Shown piece by piece: positions 25,509-34,318 of a stretch of 64,000 bases of DNA (position 1 is the first letter of the stretch; every line of letters begins with the position of its first letter). This DNA comes from G965222335 sp965222335 (GTDB taxonomy: Bacteria; Pseudomonadota; Gammaproteobacteria; Pseudomonadales; Halieaceae): positions 682,001 through 746,000 of the forward strand of contig OZ244944.1 of the NCBI GenBank assembly GCA_965222335.1, read 5' to 3'. The translations under genes were made by a program, and so were the position numbers. A model generated the notes under the pieces. The model was not told the origin of the DNA, did no database searches, and worked only from the letters and a program-made list of their open reading frames with translations.

Positions 25509-25970
25509 TCAGCCCTGTTGCTGCGCGTAGAGGCGCTCACAGTGGGCTTTCAGGTCCCGGGCACAGGTATCGAAGCCCGCTTCCACGGCGCTGGCCATGG
25601 CGGCCATCATGTCCGGCATTCCCTCGCCGCTGAACACATCCTCTGATTCATAGCGGCAGCGCGCCTCACCGAGGGGGGTCAGCGTCTGCGTGCGCACCGC
25701 GTGCACCGGGTCACCCGGCTGATTGGCCATGCGCCAGGCAATCGCGCGCTCCGGTTCAATCTGGCAGATGTACTCGACGTTCTCCTGCAAGCCAAATCCC
25801 AGGTCGACCTGCATCTTGATCGGTGAGTCGAGAACCAGCTCCGCCTCGGCGCTGGGACAGAAGGTGTTCCACTCCCCGTAGCGCGGGAAATCAACCAGCA
25901 CCTCCCACACCAGCGCCGCCGGGGCAGCAATCTCGACGGGGGTTGAACTCACGGTGTTCTCGGTAATCAC
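25509..25970 (-). CDS. SRPBCC (START-like) lipid/ligand-binding family protein
   Basis: 153 residues from a GTG at 25970 with AGGAG 7 bp upstream; the longer frame has no support. VEIAAPAALVWEVLVDFPRYGEWN is the classical start of the Bet v 1-like SRPBCC fold (given here in part), followed by beta strands and a long C-terminal helix (about 120-150). These proteins bind hydrophobic ligands or act as cyclase/aromatase partners. The AraC regulator gene upstream has the same orientation and ends 22 bp before it. Confidence 0.8.
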   Translation of the reverse strand: MITENTVSSTPVEIAAPAALVWEVLVDFPRYGEWNTFCPSAEAELVLDSPIKMQVDLGFGLQENVEYICQIEPERAIAWRMANQPGDPVHAVRTQTLTPLGEARCRYESEDVFSGEGMPDMMAAMASAVEAGFDTCARDLKAHCERLYAQQQG

Positions 25971-25992
25971 GTGGCATCTCCTGTTAGCGCAG

Positions 25993-27009
25993 CTAACGCC
26001 GATTATAGGAATGGTCGCCCGCCCCCGCCAACCAGTCGCGGGGTGAACAGCCATACCACTGCCGAAAAGCTCGACGGAATGCGCCGGCATCGCTGAAGCC
26101 CAGGCGAGCCGCAATCTGCGCTACCGACAGCTCACCGCGTCGCAGCAGAATCCCCGCCTGCACCTGCAGGCAGCGTGTGCGCAGCTGCCGATAGTTGAGT
26201 CCGAGGTCCCGCAGCCGACGGCGCAGGGTCGACAGCGGCATTGCCAGCAGTTCCGCCATCTGCGCCTGGGTGGGCAGCCCCTCCCCCCGCCGCAGCGATG
26301 CCTCCAGAAGGGCCGCAACCTGGGCGTCCAGCTGGCTCGACTGCAAGTCAAATACCGCACAGGGAAACAGGGCGAAGAAGGTATCGAATTCCGCTGCCGA
26401 GCGCACGGTGGACCACTGCAGGGCGGCGGCATCGAACTCCAGGGCATACACGCTCCCGCCTGCCAGCACCGGCGCGCCGAACAGCTTCAGGAAGGGCATC
26501 ACATCCTCGCGCTGGATCGGGCCGATACATACCTGCTGCAGTGGCAGCTGGCGCCCACTCAGCCACTGCAGCAGCTGCCGGAAGGCGAACAGGCCGGTAA
26601 TATCGACCAGGCTGCTGGTGCTGGTCGTGGTCTCGCGCAGGGAATCCAGCTGCAGGGAGGCGACGCCCTTCGCAACCGACAGTCGCAGGGCCCCGGCCCG
26701 CGGGTAGAGCATGCTGCTGAAACGGCTGCACAGCGCGATGGCGCCGGCAAGGTCCGGAGCCGACATCGCCGCACGACACATCAGCTCGACCTCGCCCCGG
26801 GCCATCGGTGGCGTGTCGCTGTCCCGCGCGAGAAATACCTCCAGACGCTGCACTACCGCCAGGTACCAGCGGGCAAAGTCCTCCAGCCGGGCAGGCGGCT
26901 TGCCCACCTCGCCAATGCCTGCGCGCTGCAGCTCCCGCTGCAGCACATCGACCATCGGCTGGGCAGTACTCGCAACGGCGGGCCGGGGGGGCTGCTGGGG
27001 CCTTGCCAT
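25993..27009 (-). CDS. AraC-family transcriptional regulator (OruR/ToxR-like long form)
   Basis: 338 residues. An N-terminal ligand-sensing region (about 1-215) of the arabinose-binding-like type precedes two AraC helix-turn-helix motifs (about 240-330; LSVAQIAARLGFSDAGAFRRAF is the second, followed by WYGCSPRDW). It is divergent from the Baeyer-Villiger monooxygenase gene across 151 bp, and probably controls that gene and the SRPBCC gene behind it. The inducer is unknown; the neighbours suggest a ketone or lipid. Confidence 0.88.
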   Translation of the reverse strand: MARPQQPPRPAVASTAQPMVDVLQRELQRAGIGEVGKPPARLEDFARWYLAVVQRLEVFLARDSDTPPMARGEVELMCRAAMSAPDLAGAIALCSRFSSMLYPRAGALRLSVAKGVASLQLDSLRETTTSTSSLVDITGLFAFRQLLQWLSGRQLPLQQVCIGPIQREDVMPFLKLFGAPVLAGGSVYALEFDAAALQWSTVRSAAEFDTFFALFPCAVFDLQSSQLDAQVAALLEASLRRGEGLPTQAQMAELLAMPLSTLRRRLRDLGLNYRQLRTRCLQVQAGILLRRGELSVAQIAARLGFSDAGAFRRAFRQWYGCSPRDWLAGAGDHSYNRR

Positions 27010-27160
27010 GGCCTGTCTCCCATTGCTCTGATCAGGGACACACTAACATTTATGTAGCTAGCAAATGACACTTTTGTTATGCCAGCCAGGTCCAGCTTGC
27101 CCTAGGATGCAGTCACACAGGCAATCGGGAGCGCGCCCGCCAGCGCGCAGGAGAGACAGC
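27010..27160. promoter_or_regulatory. Divergent regulator/BVMO control region
   Basis: A 151-bp region between the AraC-type regulator and the monooxygenase. Bases 27040-27075 are AT-rich against a GC-rich background. A short inverted pair CATTT/AAATG brackets a GCTAGC palindrome around 27046-27066. Either could belong to the regulator's binding site, but the match is short and the call is tentative. AGGAG lies 8 bp before the ATG at 27161. Confidence 0.35.
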
Positions 27161-28684
27161 ATGACTGAGCACAAACCCAGTGTCGCCATTCTTGGCGCCG
27201 GCATGGCCGGCCTGCTCGCCGGGATCAAGTTGCGCGAGCGTGGCTACCATGAGGTAACCCTGTACGAGAAGGCGGACCGCGTGGGCGGCACCTGGCGCGA
27301 GAACACCTATCCGGGGCTCACCTGCGACGTACCGTCCCACCACTACACCTACTCCTTCGAGCGCAACCCCGACTGGACCCGCCACCTGCCGCCGGGCGCC
27401 GAAATCCAGGACTATTTCGAGCGTACCGCGGCCAGGTACGGCCTCTATGACATTATCGAGTTCGGCGCCCAGGCTACGGCTGCGGAGTATGTCGATGGCC
27501 AGTGGCAGCTACAATTTGCAGACGGCCGCAGCGCCCGCGCCGACGTCCTGATCGCCGCCACCGGGGTACTGCACCAGCCCCGTTACCCGGAGGTTCCTGG
27601 GGCGGAAACCTTTCGCGGCGCCCTGTTCCACAGCGCCCGCTGGGACCACTCGGTGCCGCTGGACGGCAAGCGCATTGGCGTTATCGGCAACGGCTCCACC
27701 GGGGTACAGATTGTCTCGGCGCTGGCGGGGCGTGCCGCCAAGCTGGAGCACTACCAGCGCACTGCGCAGTGGATCATGCCGGTGGAGAATGGCCACTTCA
27801 GCGCGGAAGAGCGCGCCGCCTTCCGCGATCCCGCGGTCATGGAACAGGTGCTCAACACCGAGGAGTATATGGCGGCGGTGGAGCGCTATACCGAGGCCAT
27901 CACCGACATGGATTCAGAGGGCGCCCGGGAAATGGCTGCAGCCTGCCTGGCCAACCTGGAAGACAATGTGCAGGATCCGGCGCTGCGGGAGCGCCTGCGG
28001 CCGGATCACGCCCCCCTGTGCAAGCGCCTGATTTTTTCTCCCAACTACTACCAGGCGATCCAGCAACCGGGCTCGCACCTGGTCACCGAGGATATTGCCG
28101 GGATCGAACCCGAGGGCATCCGCACCGCTGACGGCGAGCTGCACGAACTCGACCTGATCGTCTACGCCACCGGCTTTCACGCCGATGCCTTTATGCGCCC
28201 GATGCAGATCACGGGGCGCGACGGCGCCGACCTGGAAACGTTCTGGGCGGACCGGCCCAAGGCCTACCTCGCGATTTCGATGCCGGACTTTCCCAACCTG
28301 TTTATGCTCAACGGGCCCAGTGGCCCGGTGGGCAACTTCTCCCTGATCGACATCGCCGAGCACCAGTGGGGTTATATTGCGCAGCTACTCGAGCGCCTGG
28401 AGCGCGGGGACTGCCGCGAGATCGCCCCGACCCACGCCGCGACCGAGGCCTACGAGGCACGGCGCATCGCCGCCGCCAAGGAGACCGTCTGGTACCGGGG
28501 CGGCTGTGTCAGCTGGTACCTGGACAAGCAGGGTATCCCCGCCAGCTGGCCCTGGAACTTCTCCCGCTTCGTCGAGCTGATGGCCAATCCGGACTGGGCC
28601 GCCTTCGACCTGCCAGCGCCCGACCCGGTCACCGGCCCAGAACCGGCAGCGCCAGCAGCAAAGCCAGCGACGCAACCAGCGTAA
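27161..28684 (+). CDS. Flavin-containing Baeyer-Villiger monooxygenase
   Basis: 507 residues from the ATG at 27161, chosen for its AGGAG site; the longer frame adds 32 unlikely residues. Two nucleotide-binding motifs are present, GAGMAG (about 12-17, FAD) and GNGSTG (about 176-181, NADPH). Between them lies the type I BVMO fingerprint F151-x-G153-x3-H157-x3-W161-D162. It inserts oxygen next to a ketone to give an ester or lactone, using NADPH and O2. The regulated divergent arrangement suggests catabolic use, for example on cyclic or steroid ketones. Confidence 0.93.
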   Translation: MTEHKPSVAILGAGMAGLLAGIKLRERGYHEVTLYEKADRVGGTWRENTYPGLTCDVPSHHYTYSFERNPDWTRHLPPGAEIQDYFERTAARYGLYDIIEFGAQATAAEYVDGQWQLQFADGRSARADVLIAATGVLHQPRYPEVPGAETFRGALFHSARWDHSVPLDGKRIGVIGNGSTGVQIVSALAGRAAKLEHYQRTAQWIMPVENGHFSAEERAAFRDPAVMEQVLNTEEYMAAVERYTEAITDMDSEGAREMAAACLANLEDNVQDPALRERLRPDHAPLCKRLIFSPNYYQAIQQPGSHLVTEDIAGIEPEGIRTADGELHELDLIVYATGFHADAFMRPMQITGRDGADLETFWADRPKAYLAISMPDFPNLFMLNGPSGPVGNFSLIDIAEHQWGYIAQLLERLERGDCREIAPTHAATEAYEARRIAAAKETVWYRGGCVSWYLDKQGIPASWPWNFSRFVELMANPDWAAFDLPAPDPVTGPEPAAPAAKPATQPA

Positions 28685-29075
28685 GCAGGCCACGCAAACG
28701 TCGGTAGTAGCGCGGCTGGCGCCCGAACACCGGGTGCCAGCCCTCGTACAGCCAGGTCGTCACCAGCAGCGCTACCGCCAGCAGCGCTAATGCCGGTGCA
28801 GACAGCAGGGCGTGCCCCAGCACCGCCAGCACCACCAGGCTGTTGCCGACCACCAGGGGCCCGCGGGCATGCCGCAGCAGGGACACACCCCACCAGCTGC
28901 CGCAGAGGAAGCATACGATCGCCAGGGCATAGGCCGTGAGCAGGGAGGCCTGCAGGTCCCGCCCTGCGGGCCACAGCCACAAGCCGCTGCTCAGGGCAAT
29001 AAAGGGCAGTAAACCGCCCAGACCGAGGCCGATGACCAGCCGCTGCCGCGCCGTGTTGGAAGGTATTGCTTGCAT
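28629..29075 (-). CDS. DUF3429 membrane protein
   Basis: 148 residues with about five hydrophobic segments (near 13-33, 43-62, 71-88, 92-110, 128-145) and the GSWWGVSLLR and RYYRRLRG loops of the DUF3429 family. No biochemical function is known for the family. The last 56 bp overlap the 3' end of the monooxygenase gene tail to tail. It is divergent from nei across 128 bp. Confidence 0.8.
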   Translation of the reverse strand: MQAIPSNTARQRLVIGLGLGGLLPFIALSSGLWLWPAGRDLQASLLTAYALAIVCFLCGSWWGVSLLRHARGPLVVGNSLVVLAVLGHALLSAPALALLAVALLVTTWLYEGWHPVFGRQPRYYRRLRGLLTLVASLALLLALPVLGR

Positions 29076-29203
29076 GCAGCGATTACGCCGTCCCGGCCGG
29101 GACAGATCAGGCGCGGCAATCCGGCGGCGGGCGTCACGCGTAAGTTCCGCAGTTGATGCTGTCTCCGGGACAGCCCCACAATACCAACACGGATCAACCC
29201 TGC

Positions 29204-30025
29204 ATGCCCGAAGGACCCGAAATTCGCCGCGCTGCCGATGAGCTCGAGGCCGTGCTCGCCGGCCGGACCGTGGACAAGGTCCGCTTTGGCCTGCCCCGCC
29301 TGCGACACTACAGCCGGCGCCTGCGCGGCCACGAGGTCGAGTCGGTGGAAACCCGGGGCAAGGCCCTGCTGACCCATTTCAGTAACGGCTGGAGCATCTA
29401 CTCCCACAACCAGCTCTACGGGGTCTGGAAGATCTATCGCGGTCACCGGTTACCGGAGAGTTCCCGCAGCGAACGCCTGCTGCTGCAGACCGGCACGCAC
29501 TCGGCGGTGCTGTACAGCGCCTCGGATATCAGCGTCTGGCCGCGCGAGGAACTGCCGCTGCATCCCTTCCTGCAGAAGCTGGGACCGGACATCATGTCGG
29601 CGGACCTGCAATGGCGGGACATCGCGGAGCGGCTCTGCACTGCCCCCTTCTCGCGCCGCCAGCTGGCGACACTCTACCTCGACCAGGGCTTTCTCGCCGG
29701 AGTGGGCAACTACCTGCGTTCGGAGATTCTGTACGCTGCGGGCCTGAACCCCTGGCGCCGCGCTGACACCCTCAGCCGCGGCGAGCGCGGCCGGCTCGCG
29801 CGGCTGACCCTCGAGATCCCCCGGCGCAGCTACCAGACCGGCGGTATTACCCTCAAGCCCGCCCTCGCTCGACACCTCGAGCGCGAGGGCCTGCCCCGCG
29901 GCAAGCGCCGCTTCGCCGTATTCGGGCGGCCCGAGCTGCCCTGCTACGGCTGCGGCACCCCGGTCTACCGCACGGAATTTAACAGCCGTCGACTTTACGG
30001 GTGCAGTCAGTGCCAGCCCCAATGA
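29204..30025 (+). CDS. nei: Endonuclease VIII (DNA glycosylase/AP lyase)
   Basis: 273 residues from the ATG at 29204, which gives the mandatory catalytic N terminus P-E after Met (MPEGPEIRRAAD). K53 in GKALL is the second catalytic residue. The helix-two-turn-helix is near GFLAGVGNYLRSEILY, and a C-x2-C...C-x2-C zinc finger closes the protein (CYGC...CSQC). It removes oxidised pyrimidines and cuts the strand by beta/delta elimination. The following SDR overlaps its stop codon (ATGA). Confidence 0.95.
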   Translation: MPEGPEIRRAADELEAVLAGRTVDKVRFGLPRLRHYSRRLRGHEVESVETRGKALLTHFSNGWSIYSHNQLYGVWKIYRGHRLPESSRSERLLLQTGTHSAVLYSASDISVWPREELPLHPFLQKLGPDIMSADLQWRDIAERLCTAPFSRRQLATLYLDQGFLAGVGNYLRSEILYAAGLNPWRRADTLSRGERGRLARLTLEIPRRSYQTGGITLKPALARHLEREGLPRGKRRFAVFGRPELPCYGCGTPVYRTEFNSRRLYGCSQCQPQ

Positions 30026-30762
30026 CTAATGCGCAGGCACAGCGTGCGGCACTGGTGGTGGGGGCCGGCGGCGGCATCGGGCAGGCGCTGGTGGCCGCGC
30101 TGCTGGAGCGCGACGATATTCAGCACGTGTTTGCCTGTAGCCGGAATCCGGCCCCCGCAGGCCTTGCCGATGCTGCCAGTCTGACCTGGATGGTCTGCGA
30201 CAACTCCGCCGCGGCGATTGGCGAGACCGTTGCCAGCCTGCCCGGGGATGTCGACCTGGTGCGCGTGGTGATCTGCAACGGCATTCTCCACGGCGAGGCC
30301 ATCCGCCCGGAAAAGGCGATTGAACGCTTTGACCCCGCAGCGAGCCTCGCGGTCCTGGAGGTCAATACGGTCCTGCCCATGCAGTGGCTGAGCGCCCTCA
30401 CCGCCCGGCTGCGGGACTCGCCCGGCGCCGTGGTGGCAGCCCTCAGCGCGCGGGTGGGCAGCATCGGCGACAATCACCGCGGGGGCTGGTACAGCTACCG
30501 GGCGGCCAAGGCCGCACTCAACATGATGCTGAAGACTGCCGCCATCGAATACGCCCGCCGTGCTCCCAGGGTCAAACTCATTGCTTTCCACCCCGGGACC
30601 ACCGATACCGCGCTGTCGGCACCCTTCCAGCGTTCGGTACCCGAGGACAAGCTGTTCTCGCCGGACTTTGTCGCCACCCAGTTGCTGCAGATCATGGACG
30701 AGGCGCCCTGCGACGGCGAACTGGCCTACCTCGACTGGGCGGGCAAGCCCGTGCCCTGGTAG
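30022..30762 (+). CDS. Short-chain dehydrogenase (CsgA-like SDR)
   Basis: 246 residues from the ATG at 30022 overlapping the nei stop. VVGAGGGIGQA is the cofactor loop; NG (ICNGILHG) stands in for NNAG, and the catalytic pair is in YSYRAAKAAL. The C-terminal HPGTTDTALSAPF matches the C-factor/CsgA-like branch often annotated as a cell-cell signalling SDR. Its substrate is unknown. Co-translation with nei looks coincidental rather than functional. Confidence 0.85.
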   Translation: MTNAQAQRAALVVGAGGGIGQALVAALLERDDIQHVFACSRNPAPAGLADAASLTWMVCDNSAAAIGETVASLPGDVDLVRVVICNGILHGEAIRPEKAIERFDPAASLAVLEVNTVLPMQWLSALTARLRDSPGAVVAALSARVGSIGDNHRGGWYSYRAAKAALNMMLKTAAIEYARRAPRVKLIAFHPGTTDTALSAPFQRSVPEDKLFSPDFVATQLLQIMDEAPCDGELAYLDWAGKPVPW

Positions 30763-30887
30763 GCCCCGGGGCCGACAAACTGCCGGCCGCGCCAATATAG
30801 TGAACCCCTGCCCCGGCCCCGCGATTGCCACTGGGGGCTGGCTTCCGTAACGTCCCCTACAAGGGAGCGGCGGGGAGGTCGCAAATC

Positions 30888-32360
30888 ATGGAACAGCACC
30901 GGGATGCCTGGCAGGGGCTGCTGGAAGAACTGCAGGCCCGCGAGCGCCAGGCCCGCGGGATGGGCGGCGAGGAGCGCATCGCGCGCCAGCACGCGCGCGG
31001 CCGCCTGACTGCCCGCGAGCGCATCGAGCGCCTGTGCGATGCCGACAGTTTCGCCGAGTACGGCAGTCTTGCCGGTGGCGCACCGCCCACTGGCGAACCC
31101 GCAGTCCCGGCGGATGCCCTGGTCGGCGGCACCGCCCGCATCGAGGGGCGGCCGGTGGTGTTGATTGCCGAGGACTTCACGGTCAAGGGCGGCTCCATCG
31201 GCCACCCCAATGCGGCCAAGCGGGCGCGGCTGGTGCGCCTCGCCGCGGAACAGGCCATCCCCCTGATTCTGCTGCTCGACGGCGCCGGCGAACGCGCCAG
31301 CAACCAGTCGGAGCGCTACCCCCATGCCCCCGGCGACCTGCAGCTGGTCTCCGACCTCAAAGGCCGGGTACCGGTGATCACCCTGGTGCTGGGCACCTCG
31401 GCCGGCCACGGCGCGCTGACGGGCATGTTTGCCGACCTGGTGATCATGGCCGAGGGCGCCACCCTGTTCAGTGCCGGGCCGCCGCTGGTGGCGGCGGCAA
31501 CCGGTCGCGAGGTGAGCCCGGAGGAACTCGGCAGCGCGACGATGCACTGCAGTCGCAGCGGCGTCGCCCACAACCTCGGCGCCGACGAGGATCAGTGCCT
31601 GCAGATGGCGAGACGCTTCCTCCAGTATCTGCCCCAGCGGGCCGGGGATGCGCTGCCCTGCACCACGGGTAGCGATACCGGCGAGCGCGAGACCGATGAG
31701 CTGCTCGATTTGATTCCGCCTGATCCGCAGCAGGGCTATGACATGCGCGCGGTCCTGACGACGCTGGTAGACACGGATTCCCTGTTTGAACTGCAGCCCG
31801 ACTACGGGCGCAACCTGATTACCGCCCTGGCACGGATCGGCGGTACGCCCTGCCTGCTGTTGGCCAACCAGCCGCTGGTGCAGGCCGGGGCCATCACCGC
31901 CGAAGCGGCGCGCAAGGCGACCCACTTCCTCGAGGTGGCGCAGCAGTTCAGCCTGCCCCTGGTCAGCCTGCTGGACAATCCGGGAGTGATGCCGGGCCCC
32001 GCCTCCGAGCAGGCGGGCATCCTGAGGGCGGCGGCAGCCATGTTCCGTGCCCAGCGAGCCTGCCGCGTGCGCAAGGTGGTGGTGACCCTGCGCAAGGCCT
32101 TTGGTTTCGGCAGTTCGGTCATGGGCATGAACCCCTTCGATCACCAGGTCGCCAGCCTGGCCCTCCCCGGCGTCACCCTGGGCGGGGTACCGGCCCTTGG
32201 CGGTGCCGCGGCCAGCGGCGCAGGCACCGAGGACGCCGCCCGCATGCAGTCCCTGCAGGCAGGCGCCTGGGTGCCGGCGGATGCGATGGCTTTCGACCGG
32301 GTTATCGAGCCTGCGCAGCTGCGCAACGAGGTCCTGCGGGCGCTCAACGCCGGTATTTAG
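30888..32360 (+). CDS. Acyl-CoA carboxylase carboxyltransferase (beta) subunit
   Basis: 490 residues from the ATG at 30888, preceded by GGGGAGG. Both crotonase-fold halves are present. The N half carries RGRLTARERIERL and GGSIGHPNAAK; the C half carries DNPGVMPG and RKAFGFGSSVMGMN. The family transfers CO2 from biotin to propionyl-, acetyl-, methylcrotonyl- or geranyl-CoA. No biotin carboxylase/BCCP alpha subunit is adjacent, so it must pair with one encoded elsewhere or have another role. The oxyanion region GTSAGHGALT departs somewhat from the usual GPCAGGA(V)Y. Confidence 0.88.
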   Translation: MEQHRDAWQGLLEELQARERQARGMGGEERIARQHARGRLTARERIERLCDADSFAEYGSLAGGAPPTGEPAVPADALVGGTARIEGRPVVLIAEDFTVKGGSIGHPNAAKRARLVRLAAEQAIPLILLLDGAGERASNQSERYPHAPGDLQLVSDLKGRVPVITLVLGTSAGHGALTGMFADLVIMAEGATLFSAGPPLVAAATGREVSPEELGSATMHCSRSGVAHNLGADEDQCLQMARRFLQYLPQRAGDALPCTTGSDTGERETDELLDLIPPDPQQGYDMRAVLTTLVDTDSLFELQPDYGRNLITALARIGGTPCLLLANQPLVQAGAITAEAARKATHFLEVAQQFSLPLVSLLDNPGVMPGPASEQAGILRAAAAMFRAQRACRVRKVVVTLRKAFGFGSSVMGMNPFDHQVASLALPGVTLGGVPALGGAAASGAGTEDAARMQSLQAGAWVPADAMAFDRVIEPAQLRNEVLRALNAGI

Positions 32361-32419
32361 CCCCCGCCGGGCGAAATTGACCCCGCAGCCGCCCCACCGG
32401 CTGCGGTATACTCCCGCCT

Positions 32420-34240
32420 ATGACTTCACACCCAGATCCCGCCCTGGAGATTCTCCAGCACACCTTCGGTTACACCCGCTTTCGCCCCTACCAGGCCGAG
32501 GTTATCCACGGCATTATCGCCGGGGAAGACGCCCTGGTGCTGATGCCCACCGGGGGCGGCAAGTCCCTCTGCTACCAGGTTCCCGCGCTGGTGCGGCCGG
32601 GCTGCGCGGTGGTGATTTCACCCCTGATCGCGTTGATGCAGGACCAGGTGGAAAGCCTGCGCCAGCTCGGGGTGAGGGCCAGCTTCCTCAATTCCAGCCT
32701 GCCACCGCAGGAGGTCGCGGCGGTGGAGCAATCCCTGCGCGCGGGAGAACTGGACCTGCTCTACGTGGCGCCGGAGCGCCTGATCCAGGAGCGCACCCAG
32801 CGGCTGCTGCAGGAGATCGAGATCGCACTTTTCGCCATCGACGAGGCGCACTGTGTGTCCCAGTGGGGCCACGACTTCCGCGCCGATTACCTGCAGCTGG
32901 GGCTCCTGCACGAGCGCTTCCCCGAGGTCCCGCGTGTGGCACTGACCGCCACCGCCGACGCGCGCACCCGGCAGGAAATCCTGCAGCGCCTGCAGCTGCA
33001 GGATGCGCGCCAGGTTATCGCCGGCTTTGACCGGCCCAACATCTGCTATCGCATCGCCCTGAAGCAGAACCCCAGGCAGCAGTTACTGCGCTTTCTGCAG
33101 GACGAGCACCCCCGGGACGCCGGTATTGTGTACTGCCTGTCGCGCAACAAGACCGAGGAAACCGCCGCCTGGCTCTGCGAACAGGGTTTCAACGCCCTGC
33201 CCTACCACGCGGGCCTGGATGCCAGGCTGCGTGCCAGTCACCAGGCCCGCTTCCTGCGCGAGGAGGGGGTGATTATTGTCGCCACGATCGCCTTCGGCAT
33301 GGGCATCGACAAGCCGGATGTGCGCTTCGTGGCCCACCTCGACCTGCCCAAGACCATTGAAGCCTACTACCAGGAGACGGGGCGCGCGGGGCGTGACGGC
33401 CAGCCCGCCGATGCCTGGATGGTCTACGGCCTGCAGGATGTGATCAAGCTGCGCCAGATGATGGACGGCTCGGAGGGCAGTGAAGAGCACAAGCGCGCCG
33501 AGCAGCATCGCCTCAACGCCATGCTGGGCCTGTGTGAAATCACCAGCTGCCGTCGGCAGGCCCTGCTGCACTACTTTGATGACCGCCTGGATAGGCCCTG
33601 TGGCAACTGTGATACCTGCCTGCAGCCGGTGGACACCTGGGACGGCACCGAGCCCGCCCGCAAGGCCTTGAGCGCGGTCTACCGCACCGGCCAGCGCTTC
33701 GGGGTCAATCACCTGATCGACGTCCTGCGCGGCGCCGACAACGAGCACATTCTGCAGTTTGATCATCACCAGCTACCCACCTACGGCATTGGCAAGGACC
33801 TCGATGCCAACCAGTGGCGTTCGGTTTTTCGCCAGCTGGTGGCCCGGGGCTACCTCAGCGTCGACATGGCCCGGTTCGGCGCCCTGCGCCTGGAAGACCG
33901 CTGCCGCCCCCTGCTGCGAGGCGAGGAAACCCTGGACCTGCGCCAGGACCCCAAGCGCCAGAGCGCCCGCCAGACCACCCGCCAGCCCCTGCCGGAGGAT
34001 ATCGATGTCGCCCTCTGGGAGGCACTGCGCGACTGCCGCCGGGAGCTGGCGGAGGAACAGGGCATACCGCCCTACATCATTTTCCATGACCGCACCCTGC
34101 GCGAGATGTGCCAGCGGATGCCCCAGTCACTGGCGGAGCTGGCGCAAGTGGGCGGTGTCGGCGAACGCAAGCTGGACAAGTACGGCGCGGCCTTCCTCAA
34201 CGTGTTGCGCGAGCACCTGGCTACCACCGCGCCCGCCTGA
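32420..34240 (+). CDS. recQ: ATP-dependent DNA helicase RecQ
   Basis: 606 residues with the full RecQ set. PTGGGKSLCYQ is the Walker A motif. DEAHCVSQWGHDFR covers motif II and the aromatic-rich loop. A helicase C domain carries ETGRAGRDG. The zinc-binding cysteines are C in EITSCRR and CGNCDTC, with a winged helix (about 400-510) and a C-terminal HRDC domain (about 525-600). It unwinds recombination intermediates in the RecF pathway. The length is normal. Confidence 0.97.
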   Translation: MTSHPDPALEILQHTFGYTRFRPYQAEVIHGIIAGEDALVLMPTGGGKSLCYQVPALVRPGCAVVISPLIALMQDQVESLRQLGVRASFLNSSLPPQEVAAVEQSLRAGELDLLYVAPERLIQERTQRLLQEIEIALFAIDEAHCVSQWGHDFRADYLQLGLLHERFPEVPRVALTATADARTRQEILQRLQLQDARQVIAGFDRPNICYRIALKQNPRQQLLRFLQDEHPRDAGIVYCLSRNKTEETAAWLCEQGFNALPYHAGLDARLRASHQARFLREEGVIIVATIAFGMGIDKPDVRFVAHLDLPKTIEAYYQETGRAGRDGQPADAWMVYGLQDVIKLRQMMDGSEGSEEHKRAEQHRLNAMLGLCEITSCRRQALLHYFDDRLDRPCGNCDTCLQPVDTWDGTEPARKALSAVYRTGQRFGVNHLIDVLRGADNEHILQFDHHQLPTYGIGKDLDANQWRSVFRQLVARGYLSVDMARFGALRLEDRCRPLLRGEETLDLRQDPKRQSARQTTRQPLPEDIDVALWEALRDCRRELAEEQGIPPYIIFHDRTLREMCQRMPQSLAELAQVGGVGERKLDKYGAAFLNVLREHLATTAPA

Positions 34241-34318
34241 GGGCGCCGTTGACCTGCGAGTGGCGCCCGCGTACCTTTTCCAGCTGCAACCACGACGCCC
34301 CAGCCACAGGAGAACACC

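Noticed and set aside
30726..32144. A 472-codon minus-strand frame over the carboxyltransferase gene
   Set aside because: Antisense to a clear crotonase-fold protein; no domains visible.
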